64,000 nucleotides of DNA. Source: Rossellomorea vietnamensis (GTDB lineage Bacteria > Bacillota > Bacilli > Bacillales > Bacillaceae_B). Of the stretch, positions 42,179 through 49,333 are shown piece by piece. Each line of letters opens with the position of its first letter. Positions within the stretch are counted from its first letter, which is position 1. The notes under the pieces were generated by a model that saw nothing but the letters and a program-made list of their open reading frames with translations, ran no database searches and was not told where the DNA came from. A program made the position numbers and the translations under genes. The stretch is from contig NZ_CP104558.1 in the NCBI RefSeq assembly GCF_025398035.1, positions 4,455,152 to 4,519,151 on the forward strand, given 5' to 3'.

Positions 42179-42349
42179 TTACTGACTGCTTTTAGAAGAA
42201 TTCACAGATTTAATAATAATGGTGGTTTGTAAAGTTGAATAAACCAATCCTAATAAAGTCAATATTATCCCACTAATTATGAATCGTTTTCTGTTTTTTT
42301 CTTGACCAAGATGTGTGAAGTAATAATGAACTATTGAGCAGAACAACAT
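42179..42349 (-). CDS. Small leftward membrane protein, possibly frameshifted at the start
   Basis: A 56-residue frame with two hydrophobic segments (MLFCSIVHYYFTHLG and FIISGIILTLLGLVYSTLQT). The ATG used here lacks a ribosome-binding site. In another frame just upstream, AGGAGAG precedes ATGAAAAAACTTTACC, encoding MKKLYLPLF before a stop. A one-base shift in or after the A6 run would join both into a normal small membrane protein. It may be a decayed gene or a sequencing artefact. Confidence 0.4.
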   Translation of the reverse strand: MLFCSIVHYYFTHLGQEKNRKRFIISGIILTLLGLVYSTLQTTIIIKSVNSSKSSQ

Positions 42350-42491
42350 TAGAATAAAGGAAGGTAAAGTTTTTTCATCGTTATCTCTCCTGTGATAATA
42401 TTTGCTTTATTTTTCCCGTTGTCATTGAAAATATTCGAGAGATGAAAGGAGGTGATCCCTCTCATGATAAATAGAGAAGGGGGCAACGACA

Positions 42492-42773
42492 ATGTCGAAT
42501 ACAGTGGAGGTACATCATGAAATGAATCATTACGAGAAGGATATAGTGGAAATGAAGAGTGACATTAAAATCCTCGAAAAAGAAGTTAGTGACCTGAAAA
42601 GCACGACTACCCGGCATGAGGAGCAGATCACCACACTCAATAAAACACTTAACAAAATTGATGAAAACACGACCTGGATTAAAAGGAAAATAACTGGCGC
42701 GATTATAACGGCAATTAGCTCTGGAGTTATTGGAGGAGCAATTGCTATTTTTTATGGATTCATTCAGAAATAG
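42492..42773 (+). CDS. xhlA: XhlA-family lysis-associated membrane protein
   Basis: A 93-residue protein with a coiled-coil N-terminal part (MKSDIKILEKEVSDLKSTTT) and one C-terminal transmembrane segment (AIITAISSGVIGGAIAIFYG), the layout of XhlA of PBSX. XhlA cooperates with the holin and amidase in host lysis. Followed after 14 bases by the holin. Confidence 0.85.
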   Translation: MSNTVEVHHEMNHYEKDIVEMKSDIKILEKEVSDLKSTTTRHEEQITTLNKTLNKIDENTTWIKRKITGAIITAISSGVIGGAIAIFYGFIQK

Positions 42774-42787
42774 AGGAGGAAAATAAA

Positions 42788-43024
42788 ATGAAAAAAGATA
42801 TTTTTACATTGCTCGGAGGTTTTCTGACCTCCGTATTTTTATTTCTTGGAACAATAGGGGTTAGCTTTGATTGGTTCAACCAAACAAGTATTGATGCATT
42901 TGTATTCATGGCTGCTGCGGCAGCCTCACTTGTATTGAACGTTTATGCCATATGGAAGAACACTCATGTGCGCGATCGATTAAAAGAGAATGCACTCAAG
43001 AAACAAAAGGTGATGAAGAAATAA
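42788..43024 (+). CDS. Holin (two transmembrane segments)
   Basis: A 78-residue protein with two membrane helices (about residues 6-24 and 36-56) and a lysine-rich cytoplasmic C-terminus (RDRLKENALKKQKVMKK). Size, topology and position between xhlA and the amidase identify it as a class II holin, like SPP1/PBSX XhlB-type proteins. ATG behind GAGGAGGAAA. Confidence 0.85.
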   Translation: MKKDIFTLLGGFLTSVFLFLGTIGVSFDWFNQTSIDAFVFMAAAAASLVLNVYAIWKNTHVRDRLKENALKKQKVMKK

Positions 43025-43072
43025 GAGCTGCTTTTTAAGGTAGTTCTTTTAATTTGAAAGGAGAGAATGTAA

Positions 43073-43951
43073 ATGACGACACTTGGTAACGACACGGGGC
43101 ATGGAAGTGATACGTTTGATCGAACTGGTGGAAAAGGGGTCATTGTGAACGGAAAGATCTATGAAGAGCACTCATTCAATTCAAGAGTGACTTTAGCTTT
43201 ATCGGCACATTTAAAGAGGTGTGGTATTGGAGAAAAGAGAATCCAACAGCCAAATAAACCAGAAGTTTCACTGACCAGGCGTACTGACTTTTACAATGCG
43301 GAAAATGTGGATGCAGTTATATCAAACCACGCAAACGCAAATAGGAATAAATCAATAAAGGGTATCTGCGTCTTTGCTTGGCATAATCATCCTGAATCTC
43401 AGCGACTCCAAAAGCTTTTAATTGAAGAATATGAAAAAATGGGATTCGATACTCATGGAAACGGAGATCACGAAAGTGAACTCGGCAGCTGGACGGACTT
43501 ACACATTGTCAGAGAAACAAAGATGACTGCATGTTTAATTGAAAATGGCTTTATGACAAACCCTGATGACTTTAAAAAAATATTCTTAGATCCAGGTTAC
43601 GCCGAGCGATGTGCTGAAGCTCAAGCAAGAGCACTATGCAGATTTTTTAATAAGAAATATATTGAAGTGGTTGCAAATCCACAGCAAAAGGAGGAAGAAG
43701 AAATGATTAAAATGGCAGTAGTAGTCTATTCAGATGCAGACATAAGCGTGGGGTACGATTTAGCGAATGAGAAGAAATGTGGACTTTATAACCGAAAATC
43801 TCTTGCGAATGAAAAACTGAAGATCAATGAACTCATGGTAGTTGGTGGACCAACTGAAGGATTGGAGAAAAAGACAAATCGTGTCATTGATCTTTCTGGT
43901 GCCAATCGATGGGATACCCGTAAAAAAGTTATTTCTTATTTAGGAAAATAA
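43073..43951 (+). CDS. Endolysin: N-acetylmuramoyl-L-alanine amidase with C-terminal wall-binding domain
   Basis: A 292-residue Amidase_3 endolysin. Zinc and catalytic positions are visible: TGHGSDTFDRTG (His), YEEHSFNSRV (Glu), AVISNHANAN (His) and LIENGFMTNPDD (Glu). An acidic glutamine-rich linker around residues 200-210 leads to a C-terminal domain (MAVVVYSDADISVGYDLANE … LMVVGGPTEGLE … LSGANRWDTRKKVISYL) resembling CWB2-related cell-wall-binding modules. An AAAGGAGG site eight bases before the in-frame ATG at 43703 should produce a separate 82-residue binding domain. No signal peptide, so release depends on the holin. Confidence 0.94.
   Translation: MTTLGNDTGHGSDTFDRTGGKGVIVNGKIYEEHSFNSRVTLALSAHLKRCGIGEKRIQQPNKPEVSLTRRTDFYNAENVDAVISNHANANRNKSIKGICVFAWHNHPESQRLQKLLIEEYEKMGFDTHGNGDHESELGSWTDLHIVRETKMTACLIENGFMTNPDDFKKIFLDPGYAERCAEAQARALCRFFNKKYIEVVANPQQKEEEEMIKMAVVVYSDADISVGYDLANEKKCGLYNRKSLANEKLKINELMVVGGPTEGLEKKTNRVIDLSGANRWDTRKKVISYLGK
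43689..43705 (+). promoter_or_regulatory. Internal ribosome-binding site for a separate endolysin binding domain
   Basis: AAGGAGG followed by eight bases and ATG 43703, in frame with the endolysin and exactly at the start of its C-terminal domain. Several clostridial and other endolysins are known to use such internal starts to make hetero-oligomers. Confidence 0.7.
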
Positions 43952-43981
43952 TGAATATGTTACTTTATCATTGGTGAAAAT

Positions 43982-44056
43982 ATGAAGGAGCGCCTGTACA
44001 AACCTTCATGGCTTTTTTGTGGTCCTCTTCTTGGTGGAGAGGGCCTTTTATTTTCT
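43982..44056 (+). terminator. Two consecutive terminators after the lysis module
   Basis: First hairpin ATGAAGG / CCTTCAT (43982-44010) followed by GGCTTTTTTG; second GGTCCTCT / AGAGGGCC (44021-44048) followed by TTTTATTTTC. Together they mark the end of the late operon. Confidence 0.75.
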
Positions 44057-44266
44057 AAGGTTCAATACCTTTTCAGTAATGTCATTTTTGTTATCTATCG
44101 TTACACTTATAATTTCAACTTCAGGTAAACCCCTCTCATTTTTTATCTCTTTGATCCATTTATCAATCCAATAAGGAATGTGATTTTTGGCCCTGGAGTG
44201 AAACTCCTTCCTTTTATGAACTTGTTTCTCGTCAATCACCAATTTTATTTCTGCAACGTGCTTCAC
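44048..44266 (-). CDS. Small leftward hypothetical protein
   Basis: A 72-residue frame with GTG start behind GGTGGTGGAG. The product (VAEIKLVIDEKQVHKRKEFH … YWIDKWIKEIKNERG … VEIISVTIDN) is a small alpha/beta protein not recognised. It reads toward the lysis module and may be a lysogeny-expressed cargo gene. Confidence 0.55.
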   Translation of the reverse strand: MKHVAEIKLVIDEKQVHKRKEFHSRAKNHIPYWIDKWIKEIKNERGLPEVEIISVTIDNKNDITEKVLNLRK

Positions 44267-44399
44267 TTACTCCACCACCTCTATTGTACTATTTCTATAT
44301 GAGTAGGGATTTCCCTTTTTTCTGGTAGGTTTAATATGAATAAAAAAGAGCAGAAAAGAGAATATTGATAATCAACATGAACTTCAATGGCTTATAAGC

Positions 44400-44430
44400 A
44401 AAGCCCTTCTCATTTGAGATGGGCTTCTTC
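44400..44430. terminator. Hairpin between small leftward genes
   Basis: AAGCCC / GGGCTT stem with inner CTCA/TGAG pairing, near A-rich and T-rich flanks. A nearly identical stem is found at 47136-47170. Confidence 0.55.
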
Positions 44431-44457
44431 ATTTATTTTACATTTAAATATGTGAAT

Positions 44458-44649
44458 CTAAACCTCGTACTTACTTTCGAATCTTATAAGTGAATCAATT
44501 TCATCTAATGTAAGAATGCACTCCAACACTTCAGACAGTGCATCCTCTTTTGAATAAGCTATGTCCTCTAAAGATAACCCCATATTAATAAGTTTTAATT
44601 TCAACCTGTTTAAATCTGATTTAATTGATAATAATTCACTTGTTTTCAT
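44458..44649 (-). CDS. Small leftward helical hypothetical protein
   Basis: A 63-residue helical, acidic frame (KTSELLSIKSDLNRLKLKLI … LECILTLDEIDSLIRFE). ATG 44649 is behind GTGTGGAAT; an earlier ATG at 44658 is possible. Unknown function. It is divergent from the large secreted protein gene, with about 155 bases between them. Confidence 0.5.
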   Translation of the reverse strand: MKTSELLSIKSDLNRLKLKLINMGLSLEDIAYSKEDALSEVLECILTLDEIDSLIRFESKYEV

Positions 44650-44803
44650 ATTCCACACCCATATATTTTTTAGTTATCCCCTTAGATTGCTCTTGAATAA
44701 AATTTCAATTCAATTTTTACGTTTTGAATCTCCGAAGTTTATTTCCCTAATTATACCAGTGTGATAGAATTATATAGTATTTTCCATTTTAAGGAGGAAT
44801 TGT

Positions 44804-46888
44804 ATGAAGAAGTTATCGATTGTTTTCCTTTCTCTATTATTAGTCATAGGTAGTATTATTGCTTCTCCGTTTACCACTGACGCAGCTGGTGATTACAAAA
44901 GGATTTCTGGAACTACAAGATTAGATACAGCTATCGGAGTTTCAAAAGAAGGATGGCCGAATGGGCTAACATCCTCTGAAAAAGCAGTTGTGTTAGCAAG
45001 AGCTGATAACCCTGCTGATGCGTTAGCTGCAGCAAGTTTAGCAGGGGTTAAGGATGCATCGATCTTGCTTACATATCCGACTAAATTAGATAAGTCCGTC
45101 GAAGATGAGCTTAAACGTTTGGGTACCAAGAAGGTTTATCTAATGGGTGGCGCTGCCGCTATTTCTACTAAAATAGAAAACTCGCTTAAATCAAAAGGAT
45201 ATAATGTTCAAAGAGTTGCAGGGAATAATAGATTTGAAACAGCATCTAAGATAAATCAAGTCGCAGGAACTTCTAAAGGAACTAAGGCGATTCTTGCTAA
45301 TGGCTACACTGTTGCCGATGCTCTCTCTGCTTCTGCTGCATCATCTATTAATCAGACCCCAATTTATTTAACTGAAAAAGATCAGTTAAGCATAAAATTG
45401 CCTTCAACTATTAAACAAGTAGATATTTATGGAGGCGCAGGGGTTATTTCGGGAAATGTTGAAACACAGTTAAAAGCGAAGGGGATTAGAGTAAATCGTA
45501 TCTCCGGAGTAAATAGGTATGCTACAAGTGTAGCTGCAGCAAAAAATCTGAACACTAATTCAAATAATATTATATTAGTTCGAGGTGTATCTGTTTCTTC
45601 GTCAAAACAAGATTACCCTGATGCAGTTGCAGCTTCGGGATTAGCTAAAAAGCTAAATGCTAAAATATTATTAGTTCACCCTGAGACAGCAGCAACTGAG
45701 ACAAAAAATTACTTGAAAGACAAAACCTTGAATACATTTGTATTGGGTGGAGTAAATGCAGTATCAGATAATGCTTTAAGAGGGCTTGGCTACGATACGC
45801 CAGGAAAGCTATCAGTTCATTTCATTAATGTAGGACAAGGGGATAGCATTTTCATTAAAATGCCTAATGGAAAAACTGTCCTTGTAGATGGTGGAAAGCG
45901 AGCAGTTGGAGATGTGGTAGTTAATCATCTTAAATCTCAGGGAGTAAAGAAAATTGATGTTATGGTAGCTACTCATCCAGATGCAGATCATATTGGTGGA
46001 TTGATTGATGTATTAAATGAGTTTCCAGTAGGTAAGGTTTTAGATAGTGGTAAATCCCATACTTCAGAGACTTATCTAGATTATTTATCATTGATTGATC
46101 AAAAGAATATTCCTTTTTCGATTGCTAAGGAAGGGAATAGCATCGAATTAGATTCGACTGTCAATGTAAAGGTGCTAAATAGTGGCTCTAATAGCTCTGA
46201 TAATAATGACGCCAGTATTGTTCTTATGGTTTCTCATGATGAAATAGACTATCTATTAACAGGTGATGCTGGAGTAAACGTTGAAGACCGTCTAATTCAG
46301 AAATACGACTTAGATGCTGAAGTTTTAAAGGTTGGTCATCATGGATCATATACAAGTACATCACAAGCTTTTGTAGAAGCAGTAAATCCTACTTTTGGAA
46401 TTCTATCCTATGGTAAAGGTAATCAATATGGACATCCACATAGTGAGGTGTATAATCGACTTGTGAACCATGGTGTCGATTTGATTTCCACAGTAAACGG
46501 TACAATTGAGATGTCGGATGATGGGGGATATATCTATATTGGTCAACAGCCAACAAACCCTAATCCAGAGCCAACTCCAGAACCGGTTGCAAACGTGTCC
46601 TTAACAGGTGTTAATTTAGAAACTGAGATAGTTACGGTGAAAAATAAAGGTACCGGTGACATTACTATGGCAGGTTGGCGTCTTGTAAGCGTGGAAGGAA
46701 ATCAAACATATCATTTTCCTGACAATTTTATTCTAAAGGCTGGTAAAACTGTGAATATAACATCTGGAGCAAATGCGGTTAACAATCCGCCTACTTACTT
46801 AAAATGGACAGGAGCTTATATCTGGAATAATTCAGGGGATAAGGCTCGACTATATAATTCTCAAGGGGAGTTAGTAAGTGAATACTAA
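44804..46888 (+). CDS. Secreted three-part protein: CWB2 wall-binding repeats, ComEC-like metallohydrolase, lamin-tail domain
   Basis: A 694-residue exported protein. Signal peptide residues 1-28 (ends TTDAAG). Residues about 30-330 are three CWB2 repeats, each with ISGTTRLDTA-, VAGNNRFETA- or ISGVNRYATS-type cores, known to hold proteins to the Gram-positive wall. Residues about 335-580 form an MBL hydrolase of the ComEC/Rec2 C-terminal type: HFINVGQGDSIFI, THPDADHIGG, LLTGDAG, VGHHGSYTSTS, HPHSEV. After a proline linker (NPNPEPTPEP) the last 100 residues are a lamin-tail domain. ComEC-like domains are implicated in degrading the non-transported DNA strand, so an extracellular nuclease is likely. 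Start behind AAGGAGGAAT; the DUF3006 gene overlaps. Confidence 0.88.
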   Translation: MKKLSIVFLSLLLVIGSIIASPFTTDAAGDYKRISGTTRLDTAIGVSKEGWPNGLTSSEKAVVLARADNPADALAAASLAGVKDASILLTYPTKLDKSVEDELKRLGTKKVYLMGGAAAISTKIENSLKSKGYNVQRVAGNNRFETASKINQVAGTSKGTKAILANGYTVADALSASAASSINQTPIYLTEKDQLSIKLPSTIKQVDIYGGAGVISGNVETQLKAKGIRVNRISGVNRYATSVAAAKNLNTNSNNIILVRGVSVSSSKQDYPDAVAASGLAKKLNAKILLVHPETAATETKNYLKDKTLNTFVLGGVNAVSDNALRGLGYDTPGKLSVHFINVGQGDSIFIKMPNGKTVLVDGGKRAVGDVVVNHLKSQGVKKIDVMVATHPDADHIGGLIDVLNEFPVGKVLDSGKSHTSETYLDYLSLIDQKNIPFSIAKEGNSIELDSTVNVKVLNSGSNSSDNNDASIVLMVSHDEIDYLLTGDAGVNVEDRLIQKYDLDAEVLKVGHHGSYTSTSQAFVEAVNPTFGILSYGKGNQYGHPHSEVYNRLVNHGVDLISTVNGTIEMSDDGGYIYIGQQPTNPNPEPTPEPVANVSLTGVNLETEIVTVKNKGTGDITMAGWRLVSVEGNQTYHFPDNFILKAGKTVNITSGANAVNNPPTYLKWTGAYIWNNSGDKARLYNSQGELVSEY

Positions 46889-47129
46889 AACTTATACTTT
46901 GGATCAAATTGAAGGGGAGAAAGCAACTCTTCTTTTAAGGTCTGATGAATCTGAGGAATTAATTGTAGATAAAGAAAAGATACTCCCAGCTGTTGAAGGG
47001 GATATCCTAGAGCTTACTTTTTCAGAAAAAAATGAAATTCAGTCGAGTAGGGTTCTAGTAGAAGAAACTAAATCCGCAAGACTAAAAGCTAATGATTTAC
47101 TTCAGAAACTTATTGATAAAAATAATTAA
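46878..47129 (+). CDS. DUF3006-family protein
   Basis: An 83-residue cytosolic protein: YTLDQIEGEKATLLLRSDES … KEKILPAVEGDILELTF, matching the DUF3006 family, small beta proteins repeatedly encoded next to secreted ComEC-like MBL hydrolases. GTG start at 46878 overlaps the end of that gene by 11 bases, so the two are translationally coupled. Role unknown. Confidence 0.8.
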   Translation: MNTKTYTLDQIEGEKATLLLRSDESEELIVDKEKILPAVEGDILELTFSEKNEIQSSRVLVEETKSARLKANDLLQKLIDKNN

Positions 47130-47135
47130 TAAGCA

Positions 47136-47170
47136 TAAGCCCCTCTCAATTGAGTTGGGCTTTTCTTTTT
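47136..47170 (+). terminator. Terminator after DUF3006 gene
   Basis: AAGCCC … CTCAATTGAG … GGGCTT stem followed by TTCTTTTT. Confidence 0.75.
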
Positions 47171-47198
47171 GGCAAGCGTACCTTATCTAAATGAAATA

Positions 47199-47390
47199 TC
47201 AGTTGAGTAAGGTATCGCTAAAAAATGAATATCTTTTTACAATTTCTTCGAAAGTCCCTTCATCGATAATAGGAAGGTTTTCAGTATCCGGGCAATCAAA
47301 GTGTAAAATTGTGTTTGCGTAGTTAAGTGCTACTTTATCTTGTGGTTGGTAGAACTCCTTGCAGTGATGACATCTGATTTTATTCTTCAT
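47199..47390 (-). CDS. Small zinc-ribbon-like protein
   Basis: A 63-residue leftward frame beginning MKNKIRCHHCKEFYQPQDKV with a CHHC pair and a later HFDC that could complete a zinc site. Start behind AAAGGAGGGATA. It could be a small DNA- or RNA-binding protein; no family recognised. Confidence 0.55.
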   Translation of the reverse strand: MKNKIRCHHCKEFYQPQDKVALNYANTILHFDCPDTENLPIIDEGTFEEIVKRYSFFSDTLLN

Positions 47391-47739
47391 TATATCCCTC
47401 CTTTCCCTTTGTAAGTAATTCGCTGAACAACAAAAAAACCCTTCAAAAATTACAAATATATATGTAAAATATTTTGTGTATTTTTACTGAAATGCTGTCC
47501 AAATTTAACCCCCTGAAATGCAGGTTTGTTGTAGGAAGCAATTCGGAATTTAAATTTTTTTATTAATCGTCTTAAATAAAAAAGTTAAGATATTAAAGTG
47601 TTGCTCAAATTCTAATGTGAAAATAACCCATACCACTAAATAAGTTGTTATGGGTTATTTTTTATTTTGGGAAAATGTAGGAATAATTTATTGCGGTGCA
47701 GAATTAGTTAGTTATAAATGCTCAAGGAGGAAATGAATT
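47391..47739. other. 349-base gap with one hairpin
   Basis: AT-rich, with no credible reading frame. A stem AATAACCCATA / TATGGGTTATT at about 47622-47660, followed by TTTTTTATTTT, is a probable terminator. Divergent promoters for the leftward zinc-ribbon-like gene and the rightward membrane gene should lie here, but I could not fix them. Confidence 0.5.
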
Positions 47740-48066
47740 TTGGTTAGGATTACAAATGCTTTACTAAGTTTTGGCTTTATGATTGTCTTTTCAAGTATCG
47801 TTTTATACTTAGATATGCCTGGTTTTATTTTTACGGTTTCACTGATTACGTCTTATTTCATTCCTTATTTTATTCTTCGGTATGTAAGAGAAACAGGATA
47901 TGATGCTGAGAATGAAGAAATCATTAAAAATTTTAAGAAAGAAAACGAAGAATTAGCAAAAATTAATGGAGAATTAAATTTTGAAGTTGCTAAGTTGCAA
48001 AATAAACTAGAAGCTCAAAGAGAGATTGTGGAATTGAGCAAAGAGATGTCTCAAAGAGTAAAGTAA
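47740..48066 (+). CDS. Small membrane protein with cytoplasmic coiled coil
   Basis: A 108-residue protein, TTG start behind AAGGAGGAAATGAAT. Two membrane helices (about residues 7-25 and 29-48) are followed by a coiled coil (EEIIKNFKKENEELAKINGE … AKLQNKLEAQREIVELSKE). Cargo gene of unknown function. Membrane-plus-coiled-coil small proteins are common among phage exclusion proteins, but this is not evidence by itself. Confidence 0.6.
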   Translation: MVRITNALLSFGFMIVFSSIVLYLDMPGFIFTVSLITSYFIPYFILRYVRETGYDAENEEIIKNFKKENEELAKINGELNFEVAKLQNKLEAQREIVELSKEMSQRVK

Positions 48067-48136
48067 ATATCTTTTTTTTAGTTAAAAAAGAGAAAACTAT
48101 TTTCTTTTAAAAACTGAATATTGGGAGTATTAAATA

Positions 48137-48775
48137 ATGATGAAAAAACTAATAATTATTTTGCTTATGAGCTTTCCTCTTTTTGCTTGCTCTAATACTG
48201 TTGAAGAGCCTAAATCTGAAGTAAAGAAATCTGAATCTGAAGTAAAGAAATCTGAAGTAATAAATTCAAAAACAACTGAAGACCCTAAGAAAATCGAATC
48301 AAGTTCAGCAGATACTTCAGAAATGGATAACAATGACACTTCTAAAACTGAGGCTGTTAACAATATGTCTGCAGTTGATAATGAATTTCTTGAAGGCGTA
48401 TCTGAATGTCATGGATATATTCCTGATAGTTATAATAAATTCAAGGAAGCCCTTCGGATTGAGAATGATCAATATGTTGTAGAACGTGATTTAATTATTG
48501 AAAGCATTGAAATAGCTGAGAATGGTCTTGAATGTACTCAAGACAAAATGACAGATGTTGGTGGTGTAACAATCTTTGAGGATTCATTGGATGCCTACAC
48601 TAAAACGCTTTCGAAAATGATATTCTTCAAAAACGAATTAGACTTGTATTTAGAAAATGAAGAAATGGCTACTTTAATCACTGCAGGGGATTACGGGACT
48701 GAAATGCTAGAACTCTATAATGACTTTGGGGATGTCTATATACAAGAAGCAAAAGATGTAAATTTAATTGATTGA
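48137..48775 (+). CDS. Lipoprotein, prophage cargo
   Basis: A 212-residue lipoprotein. The signal peptide ends in the lipobox LFAC (Cys about residue 19). Next is a highly charged spacer with a short tandem repeat (KSEVKKSESEVKKSEV) and a helical domain of about 130 residues (DNEFLEGVSECHGYIPDSYN … YTKTLSKMIFFKNELDLYLE). Exposed lipoproteins carried by prophages sometimes block superinfection; function here is open. It is the last sizeable gene before attR. Confidence 0.7.
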   Translation: MMKKLIIILLMSFPLFACSNTVEEPKSEVKKSESEVKKSEVINSKTTEDPKKIESSSADTSEMDNNDTSKTEAVNNMSAVDNEFLEGVSECHGYIPDSYNKFKEALRIENDQYVVERDLIIESIEIAENGLECTQDKMTDVGGVTIFEDSLDAYTKTLSKMIFFKNELDLYLENEEMATLITAGDYGTEMLELYNDFGDVYIQEAKDVNLID

Positions 48776-48826
48776 TTCTACCTTCTCTCCCTTGCATTAG
48801 GAGGATAAAGCTCATTTTCTTATAAA

Positions 48827-48851
48827 GGCAGCCCTCAGGGCTGTCTTTTTT
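48827..48851 (+). terminator. Last terminator of the prophage
   Basis: GGCAGCCC / GGGCTGTC stem with TTTTTT. It would keep prophage transcripts out of the downstream comG genes. Confidence 0.9.
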
Positions 48852-48863
48852 GGAGGGATTATT

Positions 48864-48971
48864 TTGAAAAAAGAAATGAAATTTATGGAAGGATGCAACT
48901 CAATTCCCTCCTACTTATATTTATATGCAATTAAGGGCATGGTTCTATTATTATCACTGGTCATTTGGTGA
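48864..48971 (+). CDS. Possible 35-residue membrane peptide crossing attR
   Basis: TTG frame behind TGGAGGGATT. The product ends in a hydrophobic stretch (YLYLYAIKGMVLLLSLVIW) and crosses the attR crossover. In the excised circle the last residues would change to VTQS followed by a stop. Supported only by the ribosome-binding site and membrane-like sequence. Confidence 0.3.
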   Translation: MKKEMKFMEGCNSIPSYLYLYAIKGMVLLLSLVIW

Positions 48972-48986
48972 TTTCCACCCTGCATA
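48936..48986 (+). other. attR (right prophage junction)
   Basis: Phage arm GCATGGTTCTATTATTATC, ACTGGT, then inferred core CA at 48962-48963, then comGA sequence TTTGGTGATTTCCACC. The phage arm mirrors the attL phage arm. Confidence 0.88.
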
Positions 48987-49333
48987 CAAGGGACGCAAAA
49001 GGGGCGATATATCGCTTGATGGAACTGGGAATCGAGTGGCATGATATCGAACAGACGCTGCTCGCTGTATCTGCTCAGAGATTGCTGAAGCTCCTCTGTC
49101 CGATCTGCAAAGCGGAATGTGGCGGTCAATGTCTTAGAGGGAAGAACCGAAACAGGGCATCTGTCTATGAGATCATTACGGGTAGTGCATTGAAGGAAGT
49201 ATTGAAGGAAGCGAAGGGTGAGAGGGCAGAACATCAGTACCATACATTGCAGGCTTTAATTTGTAAGGGGGTGGCACTCGGATTTGTTTCAGAACATGAA
49301 TATAGGAAATGGGTTCATGAAGAAAAGCGATGA
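48964..49333 (+). pseudogene. comGA: comGA, 3' part, right of the prophage
   Basis: The C-terminal third of ComGA: LVISTLHTRDAKGAIYRL, EQTLLAVSAQRLLKLLCPIC (with a cysteine pair of the metal-binding loop), RNRASVYEI and HTLQALICKGVALGF. It reads in the same frame as the 4166-4914 part if 4914 is joined to 48964, where codon CAT (histidine) spans the joint. Alone it lacks a proper start: the first in-frame candidate is TTG 48965 with no ribosome-binding site, and an in-frame TAA lies upstream in phage DNA. The comGB start overlaps its end. Confidence 0.95.

Larger units (their letters stand above)
4915..48963 (+). mobile_element. 44.05-kb siphophage-type prophage integrated in comGA
   Basis: A complete-looking prophage bounded by recombinase crossover points inside comGA. 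Modules run in order: cargo gene, serine recombinase and ImmA-like protease (leftward), accessory island, repressor/cro switch, recombination and replication, late regulator, terminase, portal, head, connector, tail, lysis, right-hand cargo. Late genes read in the same direction as comGA. No essential structural gene is visibly broken, so the element may be inducible. Early genes resemble the skin/PBSX YqaI-YqaJ-RecT-DnaD-RusA set; the head and tail genes are SPP1/TP901-like. Boundaries assume a CA crossover dinucleotide (4913-4914 and 48962-48963) and could shift by two bases. Confidence 0.93.

Noticed and set aside
48965..49333. Independent small gene starting at TTG 48965
   Set aside because: No ribosome-binding site, starts in the middle of the ComGA fold and continues the left fragment exactly.
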